Shown one piece after another: positions 24,470 to 38,610 of a stretch of 64,000 bases of DNA (within the stretch, counting starts at the first letter, position 1; each line of letters starts with the position of its first letter). Under the pieces are notes generated by a model, which was given only the letters and a program-made list of their open reading frames with translations, was not told the origin of the DNA and ran no database searches. Where the stretch lies: NCBI RefSeq assembly GCF_041260155.1, contig NW_027248277.1, positions 24,119,322 to 24,183,321 on the forward strand. Reading direction: 5' to 3'. A program made the position numbers and the translations under genes. The DNA is from Ptychodera flava. Taxonomy: Eukaryota; Hemichordata; Enteropneusta; Ptychoderidae.

Positions 24470-25485
24470 ATGAAGTTTACAAACTTGTTCTTATTTGAAT
24501 TTTCAGCACATACAGGGGACAATTTTTCAGACAAACCCGTCATTTTCTGCCAAGCTGTCAATCATATTAACTCCCTTAATATGGCCATATCGATACTTGG
24601 ACAGTTTAACAATTCTTTCTTTGTATTGGTAATCTGTAAAACTAAGGAAATGCGAACAAAAACGAATGTTTTATTGCCTAATTTAGCCGTCTCAGATATT
24701 CTTTTCCACATCTTTAGAATGATAAACAGTCTATCAATTCATGTCCTTGGTACATTAGACAACCTATCAACGTGCTCAAACCTTATTATTTGGATCACCG
24801 TAATTGAGTCAAACTTTACGGTTCTGTTGATCGCAATTGAACGATACATTGCAGTGTGCCATCCATTTAAAGCACATATATATTTGAAGACGTCCATATT
24901 CGTTACCACCATCACCATAACATGGTTACTGAGCGCACTTTCCACAATGGATGGTACCATAGTTGCTTTCCATTTATTGCACCTCCGAATTTTGCTTTGA
25001 TGACAGTATTTGCTATATCCATCACTCTTGTTATTAATATTACTGTGGTACCTGTATTATACATCTTAATTGCAAAAGAAGTACTTGGAAGAAGCACGTC
25101 ATCCACTCTACCTAGGCCACTGTCACTTGTAAGTGATTCACTTCGAGTATTTAGGACTGTTGTTGTTACGTCGGTTGTGTATTTTATCTGTGTTTTTCCA
25201 TTTACAATGGTTTTATTTGTCATGACAATAATATCCTTAGTCAAGAATGTCACTGTCACAATGTTAACGTTGACTACATGTAACATCAAAACCGCACTTA
25301 CTATAACAGGTTGCTTGGTAACATTGCGATGTTCCATCAACCCTTTCATATATTTTCTATGCAACTCAAAGTACAGAAATGCCGCCAAAAATGTTTGCTG
25401 GTCATGTGTCGCACATTCTACAAGACGACACGAAAATTCTCCATTGCGAGCTATAAGCGGTCCCGTTGCAACAACTTCCTTTTGA
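24470..25485 (+). pseudogene. Rhodopsin-type (class A) GPCR with one frame break
   Basis: Two overlapping frames together show a complete class A seven-helix receptor. The first (24470-25000) has a helix 1 with FNNSFFVLVI, helix 2 with NLAVSD (LAxxD) and helix 3 ending in ERYIAVCHPF (E/DRY). Helix 4 ends in TWLLSAL. The second (24922-25485) has an extracellular-loop cysteine, helix 5 ending in YILIAKEV and helix 6 with FICVFPF, where the usual CWxP tryptophan is V. Helix 7 has the variant SINPFIYF (NPxxY), and cysteines follow that could be palmitoylated. One shift of frame between about 24945 and 24975 separates the two. It is either a young pseudogene or a base error in the assembly. No intron is needed. 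The ligand class cannot be told. Confidence 0.8.
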
Positions 25486-25661
25486 AAATTGTCCATTGCA
25501 CGTGACAATAGTAAATAAATACACAGTATTAAATCACCAAAAGCTGTGAGATCTATCAACATTGTTTAGCTTCAAGCTGCCGTACATAAATATAAGAAAG
25601 GAATCTATAGGAGGGGCCGGATACTAGCTGTCATGTGCCTGTCTGCCTGTCTGTCGGTCGG

Positions 25662-26512
<851 letters not shown>

Positions 26513-26603
<91 letters not shown>
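26513..26603. repeat. (AT)n microsatellite at LINE 5' edge
   Basis: The AT run has one phase slip. LINE coding sequence begins within a few bases of its end, so the LINE inserted into or beside it. Confidence 0.98.
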
Positions 26604-26606
<3 letters not shown>

Positions 26607-29550
26607 CTTCCATTAAATATGCAAAAGTTAAACAAAGGGCGACAAAAAAGAAACAAGTTTTACTGACAGAGAACTTAAAAACAATTAGAAAATCAATTGA
26701 TTAATCTAAAGGGAAGTAACAAAGATATAGAAGCAGAATATTTGGAGAAGAAGAAGCAGTATGATAAGTTTTATATTGATAGACTTAGGGGTGCCCAAAT
26801 TAGATCTAGGGTAAAATGGTATGAGGAAGGAGAGAGAAATACAGGTTATTTTTTGGGTTTGGAGAAAAAACGTTACAGAACAAAACATATGAACAAGCTT
26901 GAGGTAGATGGAAAAGTTTTAACTGACCAGGGTGAAATTCTTGGGGCTGCCACAGATTTTTACCAATCTTTATATAAAACTCGGGGAGTCCAATGTAATG
27001 AAATTAATAATTATTTGAATAATATTAACATTACTCACAAATTGAGTGAGAGTGAGCGTAAACGATGTGAGGGGTTAATAACGAAGGAAGAATGTAAAAT
27101 GGCCGTATGGAAAATGAAAACTAATAAAACGCCAGGGTGGGACGGAATTCCAGTGGAGTTCTATAAAATTTTTTGGAAAGAATTACAAGATTTGATCTGG
27201 AATTCATTAAATGAGGGTTTCTCAGAAGGGCAGTTAGCTCCATCACAGTACAAGGGTTTGATAACTTTAATTCCAAAAATAGAGCCTAGGTTAGATATTC
27301 AAAATGGCGGCCTATTTCGCTTTTGAATCATGATTATAAAATTCTATCGTATGTGCTAGCTCATAGATTGAAACAAATTCTTCCAGATGTGATTAATAGT
27401 GATCAGGTGGGATATATTAAGGGGCGTTTTATTGGACAAAATGTGCGTGTTATTGAGGACGTTATTTATTTTGCAGAAAGAAAAGGTAAAATGGTGCGAT
27501 TTTATTTTTAGATTTTTTCAAGGCCTTTGATTCTATTGAACATAGTTTTCTTTTCGCTGTTCTTAACAAATTTGGGTTGGGAAATTCCTTCATTAACTGG
27601 ATAAAAGTAATCTACAAAGACTGTAACAGTGCTATCATTAGTAATGGGTGGATTTCAAGATTATTTGAAATACAAAGAGGGGTACGGCAGGGTTGTCCTT
27701 TGTCAGCTTTATTATTCTTATTGGTTGTAGAGATTCTCGCACAGGTTATAAGAAATGATCCTGAATTTGAGGGGTTTGTTATAAAGAATGGGAATAGTTC
27801 AAAAGCAGTAAAAATCACGCAAATAGCCGATGACACGCAAATCTATGTTAGTAAAGCAAGGTGTCTGTGCAGAGTACTTAACCTTATTGATGAATATGGG
27901 AAGTATGCTGGGTTAAGATTGAATAGAAATAAGACAGAAGGGCTAAAACTTGGAACTTGGAGAAATAAAGCTGATCTTGGGTATATTTCATGGCCTAACA
28001 CCCCAATAAAAGCTTTAGGTGTTTTCTTTGATCACAATAAAGGAGACTTGAAAAAATTAACTTGGATGATAAGATAGAGAAGATTCAGACAATGTTTAAA
28101 ATGTGGCAAAGAAGACACCTTTCAGTTTTTAGAAAGATCACAATACTGAAATGCTTAGCTTTTTCAAAGGTGGCATACATAGCAGCAATGATGGAAACTC
28201 CAGCAGATTTCTCGCGACATTTGACAAATATTTTTTTATGATTTCCTGTGGGGTTATAAACGGGGAAAAATTAAGCGTTCAATTATCAGCAACAAATTTG
28301 AGAATGGGGTTTAGAAATGATAGATGTTGATGATATGATAAAAACCCTGAACTGCAAGTGGGTTTCAAGTTTTATCAAACGTGGAGAAAATACTTGGATG
28401 ATAATACCAGTTTCATTTCAGTACGTATGGAGGGAGCGAATTGATACCGTTTCTGAATTTAGACAAAAAGGGGGTTAAATTTGTAACAAGACACCTCCCA
28501 GCTTTCTATAAAGAGGTCTTTCTTTCATGGTATGAAGTCAAGGGTTATGAAGTACGACAAGCTGTTACAGCGAATGACGTTGCAGAACAAATAATTTGGG
28601 GCAACCAATTAATCAAATATAAAAACAAGCCTTTATTTTTTTTAATAGATCGACAGTGGTATAGTTTATCTTACTGATGTATTTTTAATGGTCAATATCT
28701 ATCTTCAATCCTTTTGAAAGACATCCTAAAAACCAGCAGGAATGGGATTGTGCAATTGTTAATACTGAAAAAGGCAATTCCTAGAGAATGGATGTCACTC
28801 ATGAAAGATGTTCATGGAAGAATAATTGTTCAGAGAAAAAGAAAATTTAGATACGGTTATGACGGTAAAACAAAAGATATATCTTTATTTTCATGTAAGG
28901 ATTTCTATTGGGCCATTGTAAGCAGAAAAACCGACATATCATATGCACCTTTAATTTGGAGGGATTTAAATATAAACAATACAAGCTGGAGCAAGACCTG
29001 GGCTTTTAAAGTAAAATATCTTTATATCAAGAAGGTGGCACAGTTTAATTATCTCCTCTTACATAACAAAATACCTCATAATTACAACCTTTGTAAATGG
29101 AGATTAATAGATACTGCTAATTGTAATTTTTGCGGTCAAGTAGACTCCTGCGAGCATTTTATATTCACATGCAATTTTGTAAGACATTTCTGGGAATTTA
29201 TAAATAATTCCATAAACAGAAGTATGAAGCTACATTGGAAACATATCATACACGGATACTGTATATATTACCACAAGTTTGATGGTGTAAACTTGCTACT
29301 TTCTATTGCTGCTTTTACAATTTATAAAACAAAAATAATTAGTGTAAATCATATGTACCGGCTTCTTAAGGAGGAGCTAATAATTTCTCAGATGAATAAA
29401 AAATATTCAGTTGTAGGGGATTTAATTACATCTTTGTGATTTTTCTTTTCCAAGCATAGAATATGAGAATGTGTCTTGAATTTATCAGTATTGTTTAACT
29501 TATTTGTTATCATAGTTCTAATAAAGAGACACATTTTGAAGAAAAAAAAT
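26604..29550 (+). mobile_element. 5'-truncated L1/Tx1-type LINE, ORF2 remnant
   Basis: Coding similarity starts directly after an (AT)n tract with an IKYAKVKQRATKKKQ segment typical of the region between endonuclease and reverse transcriptase in L1-type ORF2. Then come WYEEGERNTGYFLGLEKK, TPGWDGIPVEFYK, an FFKAFDSIEH block and RGVRQGCPLSALLF. The catalytic motif is QIADDTQ. Near the end lies a C-terminal CNFCGQVDSCEHFIFTC zinc-knuckle-like motif followed by an FW. ORF1 and the endonuclease are missing. Several frame changes and stops interrupt it, so it is dead. The 3' end has AATAAAG and an A-rich tail near 29520-29548, then ATATATA again. The assignment to L1/Tx1 rather than CR1 rests on the RT words and the CCHC tail. 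Confidence 0.85.
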
Positions 29551-29682
29551 ATATATACATGCATATCGAAGTGTACAGATGTCCTCGTGGGAAATTACAG
29601 TGCTGTATGCTAAGTAGAGCGATATAAATAAACAAATTACTTCAAGTACAAGATAATGAAATCTATTACTTAAGTTTCATAC

Positions 29683-30234
29683 TAGCTTGACACTCTTACA
29701 CATATGATTGGGACGAACCATCTCCGGAGATCAGCGTAAGGATCAACCAGCTGATTGTAATTGCCGGGTCAAGTCGGCATGCCCCTTGAAGGGTAACTGT
29801 CAAGTCAAAGGCATGCTATACAAGGCCAAAGTATCAACGCAAGACAAGGCAGAGAGGGTTTACATCGGCCTCACTGATAACACCTTCAAGACACGCTACG
29901 ATAACCACATGCAATCGTTCCGAAACGAGAAATAGAAAAGCAAGACAAACTTGTCTAAGTTTGTATGGACCTTAAAGAGCAAGGACCAAGTCTCTGACAT
30001 TTCGTGGTCAATCATTGACAAAGCATCGAGCTACTTCAACATAAGCAAGCGATGTAATCTTTTTATATCAGAAAAGCTGCACATTATCAATGCTGACAAA
30101 GCTACACTGTTAAACAAACGCTCTTGGTTGGTTTCAAAATGTCGCCACCAAAACGGATATTATTTATCAAAAATTAATACCACCGACAAGTATAATGGTT
30201 CGTCCCAATCATATATGTAAGAGTGTCAAGTTTA
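29683..30234 (+). mobile_element. Penelope-like GIY-YIG endonuclease segment with inverted ends
   Basis: Two adjacent frames (29708-29935 and 29951-30220) carry the endonuclease part of a Penelope-like protein. They contain the cysteine motif CNCRVKSACPLKGNC, a YKAKVS block, VYIGLTDNTFKTRYDNH (the YIG half and catalytic Arg of GIY-YIG), KFVWTLK, and SKRCNLFISEKLHI with a final CRHQN. A segment of about 37 bp (GCTTGACACTCTTACACATA and on) lies at the left edge and again, inverted, at the right edge. No reverse transcriptase is attached. It is a fossil with few breaks in what remains. Confidence 0.8.
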
Positions 30235-31196
30235 TAGTACAACAGGGAAAAAACGAAATTTTTGATTTTAGAAAAAAAAATAGATGATAAAAATTTACTT
30301 TACTCCTAGAGCTTAAATATTGTGTAATTAGTAATACTTCATAACGTCTTTCATTTGAATTTGTAATTTGTAGACTTTGTAGCAATCTTATATAAGTTAT
30401 CTTGTCTCCTCTACATTAATTGTACACCGATCAATCATCATTCAGGAATTTTGACAATCTGTAGCGTTCTGCAGTCTGAACAAAGGATATTTTCCCGACA
30501 ATTTGGAGAAATCTAGTAGATCGGAGTAAAATTTTTAAACACCAAACTTATATTGTTAGTCATTTTCCTCCGATGTGGAGATGGATATATTATAACTGTT
30601 TATGTGACTGCTTTACGTCGTGTATTTTACATAATTAATTGAGTGGCATTGTGTCAAAATTAAAATGCTTTTTACAAGTTGTTAAAGACTATATTGTATG
30701 CGGTCGATTATTTTAAATGTGAACTTTAGACATTGATTAAAATAAAAAAACCTTAACTTTACAAATATATAGAGAAAAATGTGTTGTTGTTAAGATTGAT
30801 ACAAGCTAGTATGCAGTTGTCAGTTTACTTCAAAGTCAATGCGAAGTTCTGAAATGATAGCACTTAATTTTTGCACAAGATATTAAAAGATATCTTCAAG
30901 GGATCCTCGACAAATTCAAAATCTCTAAATTATCCATTTTACCTTTTTTTTCAAACCGAACACACTCACAGCGTACGTGCATAGATATTTATTGCGAGGT
31001 CAGTATGTTATTAGCCAAGTGATAACGTTCTACGCAAAGAATGGGCTTTATTTCACCAATTAGCCAATAAATCATGGCTATGATACGGCTGGATCTGCAG
31101 ATGTACCTTACATGGAGTCACATTATTGTTGGGAATATTTTAATAAATTACTGTGTTCGCTAAGCCAAAAGCACTAACCTTTTACGTTCACCGCTA
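30235..31196. other. Intergenic, nothing recognised
   Basis: AT-rich sequence between the Penelope-like segment and duplication copy B. No frame above 60 codons, no repeat and no RNA gene was seen. Confidence 0.5.
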
Positions 31197-32663
31197 CATG
31201 TCTTTTCATACTTTATTAACATCTGTGCAATTCATAATGTTATTCTGAAGTCAAGCCAGTAAGAAACGCTGTTTAAGCCGTCTTATTTAGGATGTCAGCT
31301 TTCAATGAGACTCTTCACTTTGCCATCCGAAATGAGTGACGTAAAATAATACTATCATTATTGAAGAACCACTCAGTGCTCACTATGTTATTTCATACCA
31401 TCATTACCATAAACAATGAGTTCATATAATAGCGTTGGCATAGAAACCGCCACACATCAGCAGTAATGAAGTAACAACCTGAGCGTTATCATCATCCGTG
31501 ACTCTTGCAATGTAGAGATCCCCATCCTATCTAAGGTAATTAGACATCCACTGTATACTCGCCTTTTGCCATGCGTCATCAATATTTATACCGTCGTGAG
31601 TACGTTCCTTGGGTTGACGACAGGTCGTGATCCTATCCTTGCTATCATGTATTATTAATGTAATATATTCTTTTTTCAGGAACAAAGTTACTGCTTTCTT
31701 ATTGGTGCTCACATTCTCTCATGTAAAGCCAATGTTAGAAATATCTTTCACGATAATTACGTAAAATTCTACTTTGCAGTATTTTTGTGCCTATAATCCA
31801 TCGGTTGGATTTGGCGTTCTACACAGTTTCCGATCGCACTATTTGAGTTAAACTAGGGCAAAGTCGTCTGCTTTATTTCACAGTACATTGTCATCGTTGG
31901 ACAATTGGTGTTGTAAAACAACTGAAAAACACAGATCACTTTCACCCGTATGTAAAAATTTACTTTCTTCATCACATCGGTGACACATGTGACATCACAT
32001 CGGAGGTGAACATTTTCATTTTATTAAATTGAGGTTTACATAACTGAAGACAGTGGCGTTGAGCAAAAGCTTAGTGGCAACCACCATTAGGTGTGACTTA
32101 ACCATCAAAGATACGTTTGACATAATGATGAGCTAAACGTCATTTGTCACCACTTAAATCAGACTGCGTTTCTGCGTCGATCCGTCTTTCCATTCGTCCC
32201 AAGACAGATTTGGTACTTAGGTAAGTAATTGATAAGAATCTGCATACCTTCTCATATAAAGTCCACAATTCTATACATAAATTCAAACAAACTTTTAGAC
32301 AACATTTTACCAATCAGTAACAGATTTCACTTTTGCCATGTAGTAATTTAGTGATCTTCTACGATATCGTATTTATTTCAGCACTTTTCTTTTATTTACT
32401 TAAAGAACTATTTGTTATTGTTATCATGAGCCCCCTTTGCTAACTCTGTTTTTTTTTCAGACAAGCTACCATGTCGGGGTTTGGGCTAGACTAGCTGTAA
32501 GCTATTTTTCGACTCCCCATTCCCCCTCTACTTTGTTATTTTCTCCCTTTCGAGTTCATGTGTCATGTAACTGACTTTTTCAAATCGGGTAAATAGCCAA
32601 TTACCTATATTTAATGAATTAAGGCACTGTTTTACTAGGTAAACAGCTCATTTAATACATATA

Positions 32664-33030
32664 GTTAATGTAGAATGCGTTTCGAAAGTGAAAGACTTAA
32701 TCTTTTGCTCAAACTTTCCTGAATAAAACTTTTAACCATTCTCTTATCAGATCAACAATAAAAATAGGGGGTCACCGTGCAAACTTTGGAACTAGCGAAA
32801 CAAATTACCCAACGTTAACATTTTTCGATTTTGAAATTCAAAATGGCCGTCATTCCTATGTTAACTCTATGGGGGGGGGGGGGAATTAAACTTTGAGTTT
32901 TCGGAAAACTAAGCTGGTGACCGTTTTTCTTTATCCAAGACCTTTAAAATTAGTGGTAAAGTTGTTGATCAGAAAAGAATTGTCGAAGTTTAAGAGTTCG
33001 ACAAGCTGTGGCCAAGGCGCGTTCTATCTT
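32664..33030 (+). mobile_element. MITE family A, degenerate copy in duplication B
   Basis: Positional partner of the element at 1464-1830, with the same G-run after TTAACTCTATG and the same decayed right end. Confidence 0.75.
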
Positions 33031-35479
33031 AAAAGTGACCCTAATGAATTTTAACGAACTTAAAGGTTTAGAGATACTTGTAATCTAAATATGCCCATAT
33101 ATGGTCAAAGGGGCGTTCCTTGTGTTTAAAATGCCCATTGAGGGCGTTGTTTTTAAAAAGAGGCCACACGCTTAAAATCTGTGATGAGTTAGACTTTCTC
33201 TTTCCATGGTAACTGTGACAAACTTGGAACTGGTGACAGTATACGCATTATCCATACTTAGCTTAAAGGGCCAGTGGATGAAACCTTTGATGTTGTAAAC
33301 ACTGAATTTATTTTTTATGTCAATGGCAAGTTCATTTCGTGTTCTCCAAGGCATGTTGATTTAAAAATTCAAACTATTTACCTTGTATATGCAGTTCTTT
33401 CTTGGTGTGAATACGAAACTTAAGATGTAACTGTGAATTTTTGTCACATTTAATGTCACAATAAAGGCGTTCACAATTGATGTGAAATTGTCCAAGGGTG
33501 TCCCTTGAAGTAAGCCCGTTTTCACACTTTCATTTTCCTTCTCATTAAAAGTCAATTTTTGCAATGGTTACCATCCTCACAACCACATTAGGTTCGACGT
33601 TACTGATAAATAAATGCATTGGAAAAATTGATAACAAAGACATTTCGCTTCAAAGAAAAAATAGCAAAACTATAATTATAAGCTCATTACCATCATACCT
33701 CCATTACAAAATGAAATCTGACGTATTTAGTTACCTTTACTAGCAGATATACTCACTCTAAGGACGTGGAATTTCATTTCAGCCTAGTACTGAATTATTT
33801 TCTGTTGAAATCGAGGGGGGTTCTACAAACTATGGTACCGCATTTTCACCGGTGATTTGATGAGATAATGCGAGTGGAAAAAAATCATCTTAGTTTAATT
33901 ATTAATAACAACGGATTAAGAGGGAAATCGGAGTCACACCAGACAATTCTTGAAGTCATTAATTTTGAGACAGTGCAACCATCTGATTGAAGGAAAAGTC
34001 GAGCACGTTGAACAGAAGACCAAATCAATATCGATTTGAATATTAACTCAAGGTAGGAAAAGTTTCACCATTCTGTGTTGGCCGGGTTCCAGAACACATG
34101 CAATTTCTTGCTGATCAGTAAAACTTGCAAATATTTTATAACCTTCCAATTTTATTTTGGTATATCTTTTGCTTTCTTGATCTTATTCTGGTTCACACAT
34201 TCTCAGCACAAAATTTGTAGTCCACGATACTTTTCTGTGTTTGTTGGTGTTTCGGTATCTCATGCGTTAAGAAAGTCCGAGATTTGTAAAAATTGTTACC
34301 ATTGAAGTCGATAGGAAAACCCTTAATTCTATAGAAAACTGACACTGATAGAATATTAAAATATAAAGACAATTTTGCTTTAATTAATATTTAAAGTAGT
34401 ATAGAACTTGTGAGTACATTTTGCAATAAAGGTAATGAAGCCAAACTCATAGTTCCTATCTTGATTGTTTGTGTTTTGTGTATGAGAGTGTGTATATTTA
34501 ATATGTATAATATTATATAGGACTCAGCCCTTGGTGTTGCAAAAGAGCCATATAATATCAGGAATTTATTTCCGCCTTCAAAGTCAATGCTTAAATGGTC
34601 AATAATAGTATTGATTTATGATAAATAACAAAAAAATGAAAAACTTAATCGTTCCTTGTTATACACATTATATATGTAGGACACCTACACATTGCGTAAG
34701 CAATAAATACGAACACCCAGCTTACTTTGTCACTCACTGATGCGCGCAGTTCACACAAGATTGGCAGACCATGATAATTATAGATTTTCTGTTTAATCTA
34801 TCAAAAGGTCGGAACGTAAATGACAATTTTGCACATAACATTTTGCATTTACCATGATAACAAGTAATTTTATTTGATAAGGGATGTATTATGCCGTCAT
34901 TATTGTTGCCATGGCAACGGTACTTCGAATTGCAAGCAGAAAACTTTTCACTCAAGAAACTGGCAATCTTTGTATCGAGCTAATGACACATAGGGCGCTC
35001 TTCTAAATGTGAACTCTGTCGTGTGCAAGTTCAAGCCCAGCATTCTTTGCGTGAGTCCTGGTCCATACAGGACTGTTTTCTCTGCGTTTCTATTTTTACT
35101 GAGTAATTGTAACGATATCTTTTAGCAATGACGAAGAGGAAAATAGGACAGACTTGACTGCTATAAGCAGCGACTGAATTTATTAATAGGGAGTTAATTT
35201 TATTAGGGAGTTAAAATAATAGTTTGCATGTTTCATGGCACTCAAAAAAACATGGCGGTGTCCATGAATTTACTATGTTCGGGGACAAATTGCTCAAGAC
35301 CATTAATTCACTACCGGTTCGTTACCCAAAGCTCGGGTGAAAATAGTGCGGACCTCTAGGTTTGATACCTACATGGATGCTTGCTTGGTTTGAACTTTCA
35401 GAAGTATTTTTTGTAAAGAGAAGAATTGCCTGCTTGAATCAAAATGCAAACTGTTCTGAATGATGGCCGATTTACATAG

Positions 35480-35620
35480 TAATTGTCGACATTGTGGGGT
35501 AATGATAAGGGTACCATTCTCCCTACCCCGGAGGGAGAGCAATTGCACTTTACTCCTCATTTCCCTGCTGGATAATGCGTAGTGAGTATATAATCCTTTA
35601 AATGGGCGTCGGAACGTTGG
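35480..35620 (+). mobile_element. tRNA-derived SINE, internally deleted
   Basis: Positional partner of the SINE at 4199-4372. The box A region (GGGGTAATGATAAGGGTACC) is kept. The box B region is lost, and the tail with CAATTGCACTTTACTCC and TAAATGGGCGTCGG remains. Confidence 0.65.
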
Positions 35621-35789
35621 TTGATGGATGAAAAACAAGTTGAGGTGCACAAACAACCCAAGTCAGTATGGTCCAATATTTCACTGAGGAGTAATGATAC
35701 ACATTTGTTCAAGAAATGTCAAATTAACATTCCTCAACAAACCTAGTCCCATACTCTTGTGAACATAAAACGAGAATAAGTTTTCAACT

Positions 35790-36145
35790 CAAGGTAATAT
35801 GCACCACGAAGGTAAAAGACAACACATTTGCTCACCTTTTTCTCAAGAACTAATTCAACCAAATTCTTTCAAAATCAAGTATAAAAATCAGGGGTCACAG
35901 TGCAAAGTTTGGTACTAGAGAAACAAATTACCCAAGATTTACCGATATTTAAAATCCAAAATGGCCGCCCTCCTTGTGTTAACTCTATGAAGAAATATAA
36001 ATGTTCCATTTTTCAAAAACTGAGACAGTAAAAGTTTTTCTTACTCCAAGAGCTTCAAAATGAGCACCCACAAGTGGTAGATCAGAAAAAAAACAGGAGA
36101 CGTTTGACAGTCCAAATATCTGCCCCAGAGGGGCCTTCTACCTTA
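35790..36145 (+). mobile_element. MITE family A copy in duplication B
   Basis: Positional partner of 4552-4907 with the same ends and the CCAAAATGGCCGCC landmark. Confidence 0.85.
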
Positions 36146-36938
36146 ATGCTCCATCTACCTATTTACTTCAGCATTTTCATACTCAGAGTGGTCTACTTTT
36201 GCATTATAAAATATCACACCCAGCACCTGCTTGATATCCCTACTTCATTGATTATGAGCTTATCAATAATAATATGGGAATATACAAAAACACATGACTT
36301 GATATCATTACACATAAAAGGAAGCTTCAACTATCATTGATCATTGAAACTGCTGATGATTTAAATCGGAAATACTTTAAAAAAGTTAAAACAGATTTGG
36401 AATTACTCTTGCTATTTTGTGAGAAGCAGTATCTACTTCCTAATTAAAGTATGCAAAAATATAGAATGCCCGGCATATTGTCTATTACATTCCACAGCAG
36501 GGATTTTCACATACGTTATATTGCAAAATTCGAATACTGTTTTTTTTATTAAAAATAGCAAAAAATCATGCTTTTAGTAGTTTGGATCAAAGTTAGTCAA
36601 TGTCATAAGTAGCAGTATTTGACAAAACATTGCAAAACTCACCTCAATGCGGATATAATGCAGTAAAAGGGAAAATAGCACATTATTAGTTTTTGACAAA
36701 CTTTATTATTTCAAGAGTGTAAAAGCTAAATAACTATCTGTCTGCTGCTAACAATAAACTACCCACAATGTTCATTTTGTTATGACCCTATAGAAATTAA
36801 TGTCAGAACATACAGAATCTGCATATGCTAAGATGGCCATGACATTGTATTAATTGTTAAAGATGGACACACATTACACCATATTGAAACACTCTTTGCA
36901 TGATTCTTATAGAAATGGCAATTAGACATCAACAAATC

Positions 36939-37399
36939 TTACATATTCTCTCCAATGCAGCTTGGCAAGTGAATCCTAGCCATGGTTTTCAGTTTCACCT
37001 TCCAGTCACAGACAAAATACCGCTGTTGCGGTTTCTCAGACATTACTGCAGCCTCGATTGCATCAACAACCCAGTCCATGCCCCGGTACCCTTCTATGGA
37101 ATACTTAGACATGATATCAACTTGTGCCTCGAAGCTGTCCTTCCCATAATCCTTTCTGATCTCATCTGTGGCTTCATTCCATAACTTGTCGCCGATTTTA
37201 CGGACACTTTCCGGAGTGTAGATACCAGTGGCTACGATAAAGTTTGCAGGTTCAACAACGCAAACGGTAACTCCCCACGGTTTCATCTCATATCGAAGAC
37301 AATCCGAAAATGACTCCACACCGTGTTTGCAAATTGTATAAGCAGACCGACTTGGAGAATTGATCAGTCCAAGTATACTTGTCACGTTGACTACTCGAC
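36939..37399 (-). CDS. BDH1-like dehydrogenase, exon 3 (terminal)
   Basis: This exon codes for the C-terminal half of a short-chain dehydrogenase close to mitochondrial D-beta-hydroxybutyrate dehydrogenase (BDH1). It starts after the acceptor TCTATTAAG in phase 1 and joins exon 2 to give KGRVVNVTSILG. It holds the catalytic serine region, YTICK (YxxxK), FSDCLRYEMKPWGV and VVEPANFI, and then TPESVRKIGDKLW and RKDYGK as in BDH1. It ends with TAA after the CIGENM tail. A near-identical exon in the same phase lies at 5702-6162. The first coding exon is at 48502-48907 and the second at 40260-40412. Confidence 0.9.
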
Positions 37400-37901
37400 C
37401 TTAATAGAAGCCAAAACAATCAATATTAACAATAAATTACAAATGAATTTTCGTTTAGTTGTCAGCATCCTAATCCCTCTGATCTAGTATCGAACAAAAA
37501 GTGCAATAAGTAGAAGACAGTACACTTCCTTTGTTTAGATGTTGGCTATTCTAGCAATAAACAACAACAATAACAAAGTAATAGTAAGGAGAGACAAACA
37601 CGCAGAGTGTGGGGTTTGGTGTCAACTACTTTAATAAATACGATTGAAACTAATTTGGGATAATTGGATTTTCATATTTAAAGGTTTCTCAGAAGTGTTA
37701 GGTGCCAGATAGTTGAATGTTGCAATAATACAAATTAATCATAAAAACAAGTTTGTAATGTATAAAAAAAAGCAGATGAGATTACTTTTGTAGATTAAAT
37801 CGGCATTACTTCACCATCCAATTATACCAAATTAGTTCCAATCGTGTTAATATAAGTTGACAGGCTATAGGCCAAAATCCACCTGTGCCTCCAACCCAAA
37901 C

Positions 37902-38610
37902 ATTAAACCACAGACAAATGGAAAGACAGACTGGCAACGGGTATTTTTCAAGGCGTGAAGTGGTTACGTAAGCCTTCCATGTATGCCTTGCCTCAAGTAG
38001 TCTCTCTTTTCCGAAGAGAGCCGACCATGCATCCTTTGGTACTTTCCGGATGTTCGCCAATTTTTAAGCTAAAGAATGTTCGGCAAAATTTGTGTTGTTG
38101 TGGTGGTGTGGTGCTGAGCGGAATCGACGTGCTGGCGAAAACAGGAAAGTTTTGAGCCTCAGGAAAGTAAGTTTTACCATTTTAAAATTTCCTCTCACGT
38201 TTTTATGAATATATAATGTGTGTTTGAACCAAATTTGCAAGTCTTTTATCGATACTGTCTGCTTTTACTCAATTGTTTACGGTCAGTCATATCGTCTCTT
38301 ACAAGTTGGTCATAGAAGGACGTGCTTGTGAAACTGCTGGCGTGTTATGTTTTGATTGGCGTGAAGCAGTGTTTGTGGCCTGAGAGCTCACAAAGTAACC
38401 ATGGTTGCTACGCGACTGGCAGTACGATGCCATCTCGTCGTATTTTTCGCATAATCTCGAGCAATTATCAACCACAAACAAAGTCTCCAAAAAATCTAAC
38501 ACCTGTGAAGCTCATTTTTATATGAAAAGGCCATAGTCTACCGAGACGACCATGGAACAAAAGGCATGCCGGGTTGCTAGTCTGTCTTTCTATTTGTCTG
38601 TGATTAAACA
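37902..38610. mobile_element. Possible inverted-repeat element
   Basis: About 40 bases at the left edge (with CAGACAAATGGAAAGACAGA) recur inverted at the right edge (TCTGTCTTTCTATTTGTCTG), with about 640 bases between. No transposase frame is present and target duplications were not clear. It lies in intron 2 of the BDH1-like gene. Confidence 0.4.

Larger units (their letters stand above)
31197..37522. repeat. Large direct duplication, copy B
   Basis: Partner of 1-6286. It contains the terminal exon of the BDH1-like gene (36939-37399) that is contiguous with exons 1 and 2, so this is the copy in the working gene. The left limit is set only by where copy A leaves the window, so the homology may reach further left. 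Confidence 0.95.

Noticed and set aside
24912-25562. A 216-codon minus-strand frame
   Set aside because: It lies opposite the GPCR helices 5-7 and has no recognisable domain; it is a shadow of the receptor frame.
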